From the NCBI GenBank assembly GCA_000434915.1, contig FR882086.1:30822-94142 (forward strand): a stretch of DNA of 63,321 nucleotides, written 5' to 3'. The translations under genes were made by a program, and so were the position numbers. This DNA is from Ruminococcus sp. CAG:563. GTDB taxonomy: Bacteria; Bacillota; Clostridia; Oscillospirales; Acutalibacteraceae. Shown here one piece after another: positions 26,064 to 33,824 of this stretch; positions within the stretch are counted from its first letter, which is position 1; each line of letters begins with the position of its first letter. The notes below the pieces were generated by a model. It was not told the origin of the DNA. It made no database searches and saw nothing but the letters and a program-made list of their open reading frames with translations.

Positions 26064-27908
26064 TTATACGAAATCGTAATCAAACTTCATTGAAAGCTTA
26101 ATGCTGCCGCCCAAAATGTCATTGACACAATCAGGATCCCAGCCCTCAAGCCACATTACTACCGTATATTTATGGTAGCTGCCGGCCTTTGTAAGAACGT
26201 CCTTGTCCTGCATGACTGTTGAATCATTGATGAACAACTTGTCGTCCTTATCATATTTGTCATTTATATCAAATTCGTCGGTTGTTCCCCTCTTCGGCTT
26301 TGCGTAAATCGTGGGGGTACCTCCGTCTCTGATTACCATTACTCTGACTGCCTCATCGGCATCAAGCTTAACGGACTCAATCTGAAGATTTGCCGTATAG
26401 TTGACGTCAACGTCTCCAACATTCTTAACATAGAATGTATATGCAAAGAATTCCTTGCCGTTTGAACGGTTATGAGAACCGTCAATACTGTCAAGTTCTG
26501 TTGCCGACGGAAGCCATGTATATGTGCAATCGCCCATATCATTAACGCTTGCGCCGCTCAGAACAGCAGTCATATCGGTGAAGTCTTTCGACTCTGAAAG
26601 CAAAAGACCTCTTGTCTGCTCCGATTTATTGATCATCGCAGTAAAATCGCCTGTATCGGTTACATTGGTCTTATTCTCAATGATTTCACGAATGCTCGTT
26701 ACCTCACTGATGCTGGTTACCGGAACAATTGTAGTTACCTCAATCTCCTTGATGATTTCCTTGATTACTTCAACTTCCTTGATAACCTCTTTGATAACCT
26801 CTTTGATAACCTCGACCTCACGGATACTTGTAACCTCGCTGATGCTTGTTACCACCGAGTAGCTCGGAACTTCACTGTAACGGGTAATATCGCTGTATCT
26901 TGTGATATCGCTGTACCGGGTAACATCACTGTATCTTGTTACATCATTATATCTCGTTACATCAATGTATCTATAGCTTGAAACTTCTGTATAAGTTACG
27001 CTTATGCTCGGAACCTCACTGTAACGGGTAACGTCACTATATCTTGTTACATCGCTGTAACGGGTAACATCACTGTATCTTGTAACATCATTATATCTCG
27101 TTACGTCATTATATCTTGTTACATCATTATATCTTATGCTCGTAACATCGCTGTATCTTGTTACATCGCTGTATCTTGTAACATCATTATAACGGGTTAC
27201 ATCGTTATATCTTGTTACGTATGACGGAACCTCTGTATATCTTGTAATGTCTCTTGTAATGTCACTGTAACGTGTAATATCACTGTATCTTGTAATATCA
27301 ACAGGTCTTACGCTTGTAACTTCTTTTTCAATAGTATTAATAACAGTTTCAATTCTCTCTACACGCTGTTCAATAACTCTTGTAATTTCCTGAATCCTTT
27401 GAAGAGTCTGAATTCTCACGCTTGTTACCTCACGGATGCTGGTGACTTCCTTTGCCGTAGTGGTTGCGCCGCCGATATCGCCAATATCGGCTTCAAGGAT
27501 CTTATTAATATCATCTCTGATCTGCGTGAGCTTTGCTTTTATGAAGCTTATCTGACCCGGAGTAAGCTCAAGCGTATTGATTGCCGTGCTGACCGCCTGA
27601 GTTTCCTTGTCCATTTTTTCAACGACTTTTTTCAAATCGTCAAAGCTCTTGATGTCCTGAACATCATCAAGCATTGCATTCTTTATAATCTCGTCGTATT
27701 CTCTTCTCTCGTTTATGTATGAAGAGCATCCGAACATTACGGAAAGGAAAATCAAAAGAAGAACAAGAATTATAAGGAGAATTCTGATAACGGCTTCTCT
27801 TTTCTTAACCCTTTTGGACTCTCTTCTGACTCCGTATCGGCTCATACGATCCTGCTCGGGAACATTGCCGTCGCCTGGAAGCTGATTTTTCTTATCTCTC
27901 TTAGCCAA
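26064..27908 (-). CDS. Membrane-anchored hexapeptide-repeat protein with subunit-like C-terminal domain
   Basis: A 614-residue protein of no family known to me. Residues 1-38 are basic and cytoplasmic; 39-60 form a membrane segment ending MFGCSSY; 65-195 are helical/coiled. Residues about 200-347 hold some 18 copies of [VI]TRY[SN]D, in blocks that end in EVPSY. Then comes a short VIKEVIKEV coil (about 355-395), and a C-terminal beta domain (about 415-614) whose end MWLEGWDPDCVNDILG matches that of the major subunit. The repeat is 18 bp per unit in the DNA. I infer a membrane-rooted stalk or base that presents one subunit-like domain from which the fibre could grow. It follows the EAL gene by 13 bases. 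Confidence 0.78.
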   Translation of the reverse strand: MAKRDKKNQLPGDGNVPEQDRMSRYGVRRESKRVKKREAVIRILLIILVLLLIFLSVMFGCSSYINERREYDEIIKNAMLDDVQDIKSFDDLKKVVEKMDKETQAVSTAINTLELTPGQISFIKAKLTQIRDDINKILEADIGDIGGATTTAKEVTSIREVTSVRIQTLQRIQEITRVIEQRVERIETVINTIEKEVTSVRPVDITRYSDITRYSDITRDITRYTEVPSYVTRYNDVTRYNDVTRYSDVTRYSDVTSIRYNDVTRYNDVTRYNDVTRYSDVTRYSDVTRYSDVTRYSEVPSISVTYTEVSSYRYIDVTRYNDVTRYSDVTRYSDITRYSDITRYSEVPSYSVVTSISEVTSIREVEVIKEVIKEVIKEVEVIKEIIKEIEVTTIVPVTSISEVTSIREIIENKTNVTDTGDFTAMINKSEQTRGLLLSESKDFTDMTAVLSGASVNDMGDCTYTWLPSATELDSIDGSHNRSNGKEFFAYTFYVKNVGDVDVNYTANLQIESVKLDADEAVRVMVIRDGGTPTIYAKPKRGTTDEFDINDKYDKDDKLFINDSTVMQDKDVLTKAGSYHKYTVVMWLEGWDPDCVNDILGGSIKLSMKFDYDFV

Positions 27909-27921
27909 AGCCGATCACTCC

Positions 27922-28668
27922 TTAGTTGATTTGTTTTTCTTTCATCGCCTCGCCGAAATATGATCCGGTGAATTGATCCGTTCCCATTTTATTGAGAAGA
28001 TCAAACATTTCCTTGGATTCTATTCCGTCGACCCTGACCTGCGCATCTATCTTTTTGCAGAAATCAATGATTCCCTGCACGGTGTTTTGAACCTTTTCAC
28101 TCGTCATTATTCCGTCAAGCAAGCTCTTGTGGAGTCCGATGTAATCGACATCATAATGAGCAAGGTGCGTGAGTGAAGTATATTCAAGACCAAAATCATT
28201 AATCGAAACCTTAAGTCCCATTTCTCTGAATGCCATGATGTTTTCCATGACCTGATCCTTAACAGCTTCAAGAATGCTTTCGTTTATATCAAAACAAAAT
28301 CTGTCCGGTGCAATTCCGTGTTTATCAAGAATTTTTTTGACCTGAGAAACAAAATTTTTCTTTGAGAAGCTTTTAACAGAAATCTGAACGATTATTGAGT
28401 TCAAATCGGCTTCACGTTCCTCGCATCTTTTAATAGCCTCGCAAGCTTCTTCAATCTCCCAAAGATTAAGCTGGACAATTTGATTGGTCTTTTCAGCTAT
28501 CGGAACAAAAAGCTTCGGTAGCATGACTCCCATAACCTTATCATTGATAAGCATTGAGATTTCATAATCTATCGCCATATTCAAGTGAATGTCAAAGACC
28601 GGTCTGTATCTGAGCTCAAGGGTTCTGAGCGCTCTGCCGGATCCGGTTTTCTTTTTGTTTTCAGCCAT
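27922..28668 (-). CDS. Degenerate EAL-domain protein (probable inactive c-di-GMP phosphodiesterase or sensor)
   Basis: A 248-residue EAL-domain protein without other domains or a membrane segment. The fold is clear, but signature residues differ: EAL reads YEISML, the NxS-type strand reads QISVKSF, the DDFG loop reads NDFGLEYTSL, the KID strand reads YIGLHKS and the EGVE strand reads DGIES. Several metal ligands and the catalytic Lys are therefore missing, so hydrolysis of c-di-GMP is unlikely; binding c-di-GMP or a partner is possible. It is the first gene of the 21 kb cluster and may control it. I chose the ATG at 28668 with GGAG upstream. Confidence 0.8.
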   Translation of the reverse strand: MAENKKKTGSGRALRTLELRYRPVFDIHLNMAIDYEISMLINDKVMGVMLPKLFVPIAEKTNQIVQLNLWEIEEACEAIKRCEEREADLNSIIVQISVKSFSKKNFVSQVKKILDKHGIAPDRFCFDINESILEAVKDQVMENIMAFREMGLKVSINDFGLEYTSLTHLAHYDVDYIGLHKSLLDGIMTSEKVQNTVQGIIDFCKKIDAQVRVDGIESKEMFDLLNKMGTDQFTGSYFGEAMKEKQIN

Positions 28669-28802
28669 ATGCGACACTCTCCATCAATGTAAAATCCGCT
28701 AAAACTTTTTGCCTTGTGGCCAATAAACGACAAAATACTACATCTTGTACTTTTATACAAAAGGGGGCACTTGTCCTATTGACGCACTTCTACATATTTA
28801 TT

Positions 28803-28831
28803 ACTTTAACATATTTCAAACAATTAGTCAA
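28803..28831 (-). promoter_or_regulatory. Candidate promoter of the 21 kb surface-protein cluster
   Basis: TTGACT (28831-28826), 17 bases, TAAAGT (28808-28803) on the minus strand. It leaves a leader of about 125 bases before the EAL-domain gene, with a small TTGTA/TACAA hairpin and a GCC/GGC hairpin but no riboswitch that I can recognise. Confidence 0.5.
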
Positions 28832-28932
28832 TAATTTTTTTATCAAAAAGAGCAAAAAAGTATTAAAATATCTATTCGATTATTAACTGTCTGTTAAACT
28901 CTCGTTTGCCAAATAAAAGGCCTTCTCTCCGT

Positions 28933-29898
28933 TCAAATTATATGGCTCTGCTTTATAACCGTATTCATCAGTTTCACAACCGACAATATTGTTGAATTTA
29001 CCTCTGAAAGGTTATTATCCTTCGAAGAAATATATCCGCAAAAATCTTTAGCCTCTTCGCTCATTAAAATATGCTTTTCAATTTCGCCGACAAGCTTTTC
29101 TTTCGAGCCGTCATTATAATGAATTTCGACATCGGTCAGTTTTGATATCGATCCAAACGTCATCGTTGCTTTATCTCCGATTATTTGCGAGCCGGAAAAA
29201 TCCTGTCCGATTTTTGAATATGTCAGCGTAATTTGTTTGTCGTCGTAATTAAGAATTGCTGCGCCGTAACCGTCTGCTCCCGTTGGAAGAAAGCCTGCCG
29301 ATGAAATTATTTTTTTAGGTACGCCGAAAAAATCTATTGCGGGATAAAAGCAATAAATTCCGAGATCACGAAGGCAGCCTGTTTTCATTGCCGGGTTAAA
29401 AATATTCGGATTTTCTCCTCTGAGCAAGGCGGGATATTTTGAAGAAAGCTGAGAAAAATCGAAGTGAGCTGTTGAAATATTTCCAAGAGCTTTCAGCTTT
29501 TCTTTTATAATTTTTCTTTGCGAAAGATGCAGCATCATTATCGCTTCGGTATAAACAAGATTTTTGCTCCCGGCGAGTGCATCCAATTCAATAAATTCCT
29601 CCGGTGTTATTGTTATCGGCTTTTCACACAGCACATGCTTTCCGTTTTCAAGCATGAGTTTGCTTTGAGAATAGTGAAGCGAATTGGGACTTGCAATATA
29701 CACAGCATCAATATCACTTTTTGCAAAATCATTTATATCGGTATAAACCGGAACATCGCCGAATTTTTCTGCAAACAATTTTCCTTTTTCATATGTACGT
29801 GAATACATTGCGGAAAAAATAAAACCGTCAACAAGCTTAGCCCCTTTTACAAACTCCTCGGCAATCCAGCCTGAACCTATAACTCCGAATTTTATCAT
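28933..29898 (-). CDS. Gfo/Idh/MocA-family NAD(P)-dependent oxidoreductase
   Basis: A 321-residue oxidoreductase. The N-terminal Rossmann motif is GVIGSGWIAEEF (4-15) and the family core HVLCEKPITITPEEF (about residue 90) carries the EKP Lys. The C-terminal half has the GCLRDLGIYC segment typical of this family of sugar dehydrogenases. The ATG at 29898 has an AAAGGGG site. It is transcribed alone from the promoter at 29927-29956. Substrate is unknown; a sugar, inositol or dihydrodiol derivative is likely. Confidence 0.9.
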   Translation of the reverse strand: MIKFGVIGSGWIAEEFVKGAKLVDGFIFSAMYSRTYEKGKLFAEKFGDVPVYTDINDFAKSDIDAVYIASPNSLHYSQSKLMLENGKHVLCEKPITITPEEFIELDALAGSKNLVYTEAIMMLHLSQRKIIKEKLKALGNISTAHFDFSQLSSKYPALLRGENPNIFNPAMKTGCLRDLGIYCFYPAIDFFGVPKKIISSAGFLPTGADGYGAAILNYDDKQITLTYSKIGQDFSGSQIIGDKATMTFGSISKLTDVEIHYNDGSKEKLVGEIEKHILMSEEAKDFCGYISSKDNNLSEVNSTILSVVKLMNTVIKQSHII

Positions 29899-29926
29899 CG
29901 AAAAACCCCTTTCTTTTAACATATAA

Positions 29927-29956
29927 ATTATACACCTTTATATATCTTCGTTGCAA
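29927..29956 (-). promoter_or_regulatory. Promoter of the Gfo/Idh gene
   Basis: TTGCAA (29956-29951), 18 bases, TATAAT (29932-29927) on the minus strand; the -35 overlaps the end of the terminator of the preceding gene. Confidence 0.65.
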
Positions 29957-29984
29957 GAAAAAGACCTTGCGACTGCAAGATCTT
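29955..29984 (-). terminator. Terminator of rlmB and the P-type ATPase-like gene
   Basis: A 10-bp stem (29984-29975 with 29970-29961, one G-U) with loop AGTC and a following TTTCTTG run on the minus strand. Confidence 0.75.
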
Positions 29985-29991
29985 TCTAAAA

Positions 29992-32859
29992 TTATTTTGA
30001 TGAATTACCAATGCTTACAACATTAACAATCCCGATAAATCCGCAGGTTACAAGAATCTGCATCAACAAGACAAAAATCTGCGGCAAATCGCATATGACG
30101 TTCATTGCCGAAAGTATCAGCACCACAACAAAGCCCATCAATATGCCGAGCATAGTCAAAAGGCCGGAAACCTTGAACATCTGCCTGAGCGTTGACGCAA
30201 GGCAAAGACTTTTCATGAATGTATACGGCGTGCCGTCGTGAATTGCAACGGCTCTTGCGGAAAGCTTCGGTCTTGATTTATATTTTTTGAAAATTCTGCC
30301 GGAGGACGAGTTAAGAATTTTAATATTGTTCAACCTCATATCAAAGCAGCTTGAGATCATCGCTTCATTTACATTCGGATCACAGTTGCGAACGAGAATG
30401 CTTACGCCGCTGTCACGTAGCTTCTGGAGATACGGACGAATCCGCTCATTCGGTGCATAATCGACAACTATCATCGCAGCAAGCTTATGAGCTATACCGA
30501 GATACATAACCTCATGACCTGCGATAAGGTATTTATCCTCGTCAACTGTTTCGGGAATTTCTATATTATGGTTAACCATCATAAGTCGATTTCCGAGAAC
30601 AACCTTTTGGCCGAATATCCAGCCGGAAATTCCTTGCTTTTCCTCATAGCTGAAGCTCTTAACAGCCGGAAGAAGATCACGGCGATTGACAACCACTTGG
30701 TCAAACACTCCGGTAAGCGGTCCGCCGGAACGGATTACCATTGCGGCAGCATAGAGCATTGCATCATCAAGACGTACATTTTTAAAATCCTTGAAGCCGT
30801 GCATTGTACATGCCTTTTGATCAAAAAGATCCTTGCTGTCAATGATGACAACATTCGTGCGGCAAAGCTCATTAACGGCTTCCTGACACGAAATCATTCC
30901 GCCCTCTTTGTTAAACTTTCTATTGATTCTGCTGAGGGGCATCTCATAAAGCAGCGGAGCATATGCCGGAACGCACATTGCAAACGTTATTGATAACGCA
31001 GCAAAGCCCGTTGCAAAATCTCTTTTGACCGCCCATGCAACAGCCAAATTTATCAGTGCAAAAATCACCGTGAGAGGAAGCAGGATTCTTGTCATTTTAT
31101 CGGCGGAGGTTTCGCTCATGCAAAGCTCGATAAGATGTGCCGGAAATTTTGTTTTACACGAAAATCTTATTCTCGGACTTGTGTTCTTTACATTCTTGGC
31201 AAGCTCAACCGCATCCTTATCATCGGTAATACCTTCAATGCTGTAAAGCTTGTCCTTATTGTCGCCCGTGCACATCTCCATTGCGTCAACGGTTCTGGAA
31301 TGAACAATATAATTATTTATCTCACCGATAAGCAAAAGCACAATTCCTGCGCCTGAAAAGACGCTTACCGTATTGCTGTCGGCAAAATAAAAAATCAACA
31401 TCAATAAATTTTGGAAGAAACAAATTATCGCCGAAATTGAAATCATTGTATTGATATTTATCTTCTTTCGCCTGAGCATTTCAAAGCTGCCGACTATGGA
31501 TTGGTTAGCAATAACAAGGCCGACACACAGCAAAACAAAATTTGAAAAAATTGTAAGAATTCTGTCTCCGGCAATTGTCGTTGCCGAAGCGGAAAAAATG
31601 CTGATAAGAACGGTCAATCCAAGAACAACTCCGAGACCGACAATTTTATTCAAGGATTTTTTCTTCTGCGTGTTGAGATATCTTATCACTCGGCGTGAGT
31701 CCTTTGTCTGAGAATACTCAATTCCGACAAAGCTTTCCGTCTCTTTTCTTCTCGGTCTCTCCTCGTTTGTTGCGAACAATTCGCCTATCTTACTGCTCTC
31801 GGGATCAAGACCGTAAGGATCACCGTTTTCATCCTTGTCAAGCAATGAAAATTTGCTTATTTTTTCTTTTCTTTTTTCAAAGAGTTCCTTTTCGGCTTCG
31901 CTCTCGTCAATTAGGTCGGGGGTTTCGTCATCGGTTTCCATTCCTGTGAAAACAATTTGCCCGCCAAGCTCGGCGTCACGAATTTTGTTCTGAAAATCCG
32001 TGGCAGTAACCGAATCTCCGTCGGCAAGCTTTTCGTCCTCAAGGGCATCGTCGGCCGACAGGATTATCGGTGCTCCTTCGAGATCCTCTTGTGCTTCGCC
32101 TTTTTTTATAACGATACCCGGCTTTTCGATGCAAATCTCTTTCGTGGCTTCAAGATTTGGAATCTGCTTTGTTTTCTCATCGTCGGAATCAGAAATATTT
32201 TCAATCTCTTCCTCCTCAGACTCCTCAAGCTCTTCATCGAAATCTTCGTCATAGGATTCTTCGTCTTTTTTCTCCGGTTTATTTTTTAAAGATGCAAAGA
32301 ATTTTTCGCCGGAATTTTTTATTTTTTGAGCAAGAGAAGAAAAACCTTTTTTTGCAGAGCCAAATTTTTTCTCTTTCTTAGCCGGAGCAACATCATTCAT
32401 TATTGATTTAAGTCTTTCGTCGCCGTCAGTGCTTTCATGCTCCTTGGCAATATCAAAAGCCTTTACGTTTTCGTTGTCATCCGTCTTTTCTCCCGACAAG
32501 AACTTCACTGCGTTTTCCAAGCTTTCCGCTTCGAATTCATCGTCATCAAGCTCGTCTTCAATGCTTTGCTCCGACGGCTCCTCAACAAACTTAAACTTTG
32601 ATTCGGCAACCGGTTCGGGAATTTCGGGTTTTTCTTCCTCGGCGACGGCTTCGTTTTCTTCCGCCGTCTGCTCTCCCCGGTCAGCCTCAACCTCACGGTC
32701 AAGCTCTTCAAGCTGTCGGCCTCTGTTCGTCAAATCAAGCAAGCGTTCAATGTCCTCATGCGACCAATTTTTCGCATCGGTTTCGCCGCCGTTCTTCTTT
32801 TTAATTTCTTCAATCAGCTCCATGAGCTGTTCGTTTGTTAAATCTGACAAGGTTCTCAC
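29992..32859 (-). CDS. Degenerate P1B-type ATPase-like membrane protein with acidic N-terminal region
   Basis: A 955-residue protein. The first ~375 residues are soluble, very acidic and low-complexity. The rest follows the layout of heavy-metal P-type ATPases: two membrane pairs (about 400-530), a shrunken actuator region without TGES, a third pair holding MCVPAYAP (Cys about 629) where CPC is expected, an N-domain-like KQGISGWIFGQKVVLGNRL, and a last membrane pair (about 895-950). The phosphorylation motif DKTGT is replaced by DSKDLF (Asp674) and no GDGxND is seen, so it cannot be a normal pump. It overlaps rlmB by 4 bases. A sensor or scaffold role is inference. Confidence 0.75.
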   Translation of the reverse strand: MRTLSDLTNEQLMELIEEIKKKNGGETDAKNWSHEDIERLLDLTNRGRQLEELDREVEADRGEQTAEENEAVAEEEKPEIPEPVAESKFKFVEEPSEQSIEDELDDDEFEAESLENAVKFLSGEKTDDNENVKAFDIAKEHESTDGDERLKSIMNDVAPAKKEKKFGSAKKGFSSLAQKIKNSGEKFFASLKNKPEKKDEESYDEDFDEELEESEEEEIENISDSDDEKTKQIPNLEATKEICIEKPGIVIKKGEAQEDLEGAPIILSADDALEDEKLADGDSVTATDFQNKIRDAELGGQIVFTGMETDDETPDLIDESEAEKELFEKRKEKISKFSLLDKDENGDPYGLDPESSKIGELFATNEERPRRKETESFVGIEYSQTKDSRRVIRYLNTQKKKSLNKIVGLGVVLGLTVLISIFSASATTIAGDRILTIFSNFVLLCVGLVIANQSIVGSFEMLRRKKININTMISISAIICFFQNLLMLIFYFADSNTVSVFSGAGIVLLLIGEINNYIVHSRTVDAMEMCTGDNKDKLYSIEGITDDKDAVELAKNVKNTSPRIRFSCKTKFPAHLIELCMSETSADKMTRILLPLTVIFALINLAVAWAVKRDFATGFAALSITFAMCVPAYAPLLYEMPLSRINRKFNKEGGMISCQEAVNELCRTNVVIIDSKDLFDQKACTMHGFKDFKNVRLDDAMLYAAAMVIRSGGPLTGVFDQVVVNRRDLLPAVKSFSYEEKQGISGWIFGQKVVLGNRLMMVNHNIEIPETVDEDKYLIAGHEVMYLGIAHKLAAMIVVDYAPNERIRPYLQKLRDSGVSILVRNCDPNVNEAMISSCFDMRLNNIKILNSSSGRIFKKYKSRPKLSARAVAIHDGTPYTFMKSLCLASTLRQMFKVSGLLTMLGILMGFVVVLILSAMNVICDLPQIFVLLMQILVTCGFIGIVNVVSIGNSSK

Positions 32860-33626
32860 CCCTTAGCTTTGATTCCGGCCCTCTGCCTTGCGACCTCGTA
32901 CATAAGCACTCCGGCCGCAACGGAAGCATTAAGTGAATTTATTTTTCCTTTCATCGGCATTGACACGATGAAATCACATTTTTCTTTGACAAGACGGCTG
33001 ATGCCTTTTCCCTCAGAGCCGATAACAAGTCCCACTCCGCCGTCGTAATCAACGTCGCACCAGCTCCGGCCGTCCATATCCGCTCCGTAAAACCATATAC
33101 CCTTTTCTTTAAGCTCTTCCATCGTCTGAGCAAGGTTCGCAACCCTGACAACAGGAACATACTCAACTGCGCCTGCCGACGCCTTTCCGACAACATAACT
33201 CAAGGAAGCATTTCGCCTTTTCGGAATGATAACTCCGTGAACTCCCGTTGCTTCGGCGGTTCTGAGGATTGCGCCGAGATTGTGCGGATCTTCAAGCTCA
33301 TCACATATTATAATAAAAGGCTTTTCGTTCCTCTCCTCGGCAAGGGCGAAAACATCGTCCATGCTTGCATATTCATGAGAAGCGGCATAGGCTGCCACAC
33401 CCTGATGCGTCGACGAATTGCACATCATATCAAGCCTTTTTCTGTCAACCTCTTTGATGACGATTCCGAGGTCACGGCACTTTGCAAGTATCTGCCCTAT
33501 TGAGCCGTTACGCTCTCCCTTTGCAACAAGCAAGGTGTCAATCGCCCTGCCGCTTTTAAGAGCCTCTGAAACGGCATTTCTTCCTATTATAAGGTCGTCA
33601 CGTTCGGTGTGCTTTTCGTTATCCAT
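32856..33626 (-). CDS. rlmB: 23S rRNA (guanosine-2'-O)-methyltransferase RlmB-like (TrmH/SpoU family)
   Basis: A 256-residue SPOUT methyltransferase that methylates a ribose in rRNA with S-adenosylmethionine. It has the N-terminal substrate-binding domain (IIGRNAVSEALKSGR), then motif 1 LEDPHNLGAILRTAEA, motif 2 LVIGSEGKGISRLV and motif 3 IPM-like SMPMKGKINSLNASVAAGV, which form the trefoil knot. The start lies behind a GAGG site. Cotranscribed with the P-type ATPase-like gene. The exact methylated position (G2251 in E. coli) is inferred from family. Confidence 0.9.
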   Translation of the reverse strand: MDNEKHTERDDLIIGRNAVSEALKSGRAIDTLLVAKGERNGSIGQILAKCRDLGIVIKEVDRKRLDMMCNSSTHQGVAAYAASHEYASMDDVFALAEERNEKPFIIICDELEDPHNLGAILRTAEATGVHGVIIPKRRNASLSYVVGKASAGAVEYVPVVRVANLAQTMEELKEKGIWFYGADMDGRSWCDVDYDGGVGLVIGSEGKGISRLVKEKCDFIVSMPMKGKINSLNASVAAGVLMYEVARQRAGIKAKG

Positions 33627-33824
33627 AAAAATCCTCTATTCTGAAAAGTCATAAATCTTTTATTTATATATTCTATCATATATTAGGGACAAAAAACAAG
33701 ACAAAACGCCGTTTATTTTCAAAGTTCTTCAAATGTTCCTTTATTGCTCGTTTTTCTTTCGACCCGTTTTTCCCTGCATGGGTTATAAAATATAAATAAC
33801 CATTGAGTATCGGAGAGAAAAATC

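Noticed and set aside
26865..27306. Regular 18-bp DNA repeats that at first glance suggest a CRISPR or satellite array
   Set aside because: The repeats have no spacers, stay in frame and code for the [VI]TRY[SN]D hexapeptide.
28669..28802. A c-di-GMP riboswitch before the EAL gene
   Set aside because: A CACAAGGCAAA stretch recalls GEMM, but the paired stems and tetraloop receptor of the class cannot be drawn.
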